This document shows positions 5,559 through 5,562 of a stretch of 5,562 bases of DNA, piece by piece. A program made the translations under genes and the position numbers. The stretch covers positions 1 through 5,562 of the forward strand of contig CALDFO010000390.1 of NCBI GenBank assembly GCA_937942205.1, given 5' to 3'. The DNA comes from an uncultured Alphaproteobacteria bacterium. GTDB lineage: Bacteria > Pseudomonadota > Alphaproteobacteria > Micropepsales > Micropepsaceae. The notes beneath the pieces were generated by a model. The model was not told the origin of the DNA and did not search any database. It was given only the letters and a program-made list of their open reading frames with translations. Position 1 is the stretch's first letter. Every line of letters begins with the position of its first letter.

Positions 5559-5562
5559 GGTT

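Overview
This window looks like chromosomal housekeeping DNA from a high-GC alphaproteobacterium, most likely a Rhodospirillales member of the Magnetospirillum/Rhodospirillum type. That assignment rests on GC-rich codon use, the style of the EnvZ-type kinase and OmpR-type regulator, and the YbjN-proC gene pair. It is a judgement from protein style, not from a search. No phage, plasmid, CRISPR, rRNA or tRNA signal was seen.

Layout from left to right: the last few codons of an upstream gene, plausibly uvrC (1-15, +); pgsA, for phosphatidylglycerophosphate synthase (48-662, +); a branched-chain amino acid aminotransferase, ilvE, convergent with pgsA (726-1619, -); a 138-bp divergent control region; an OmpR-family response regulator (1758-2486, +); a strong intercistronic hairpin (2512-2535); and an EnvZ-like membrane histidine kinase (2561-3877, +). 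After these come a cluster of three related short palindromic repeats between convergent genes (about 3899-4025), proC (4031-4843, -), and a YbjN-domain gene (4848-5354, -) that forms a tight operon with proC. The last 208 bp (5355-5562) hold no convincing gene. They contain small inverted repeats and a perfect 11-bp tandem duplication at the window edge.

Functionally, pgsA makes the precursor of phosphatidylglycerol and cardiolipin, ilvE handles the last step of Ile/Leu/Val synthesis, and proC the last step of proline synthesis. The regulator and kinase form one two-component system with complete catalytic motifs. Its stimulus and targets cannot be read from the sequence.

I found no evidence of a new multi-gene system. 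The observations most worth following are non-coding: the hairpin between regulator and kinase with an alternative pairing partner, the composite palindromic repeat cluster, and the 11-bp tandem repeat upstream of ybjN-proC.
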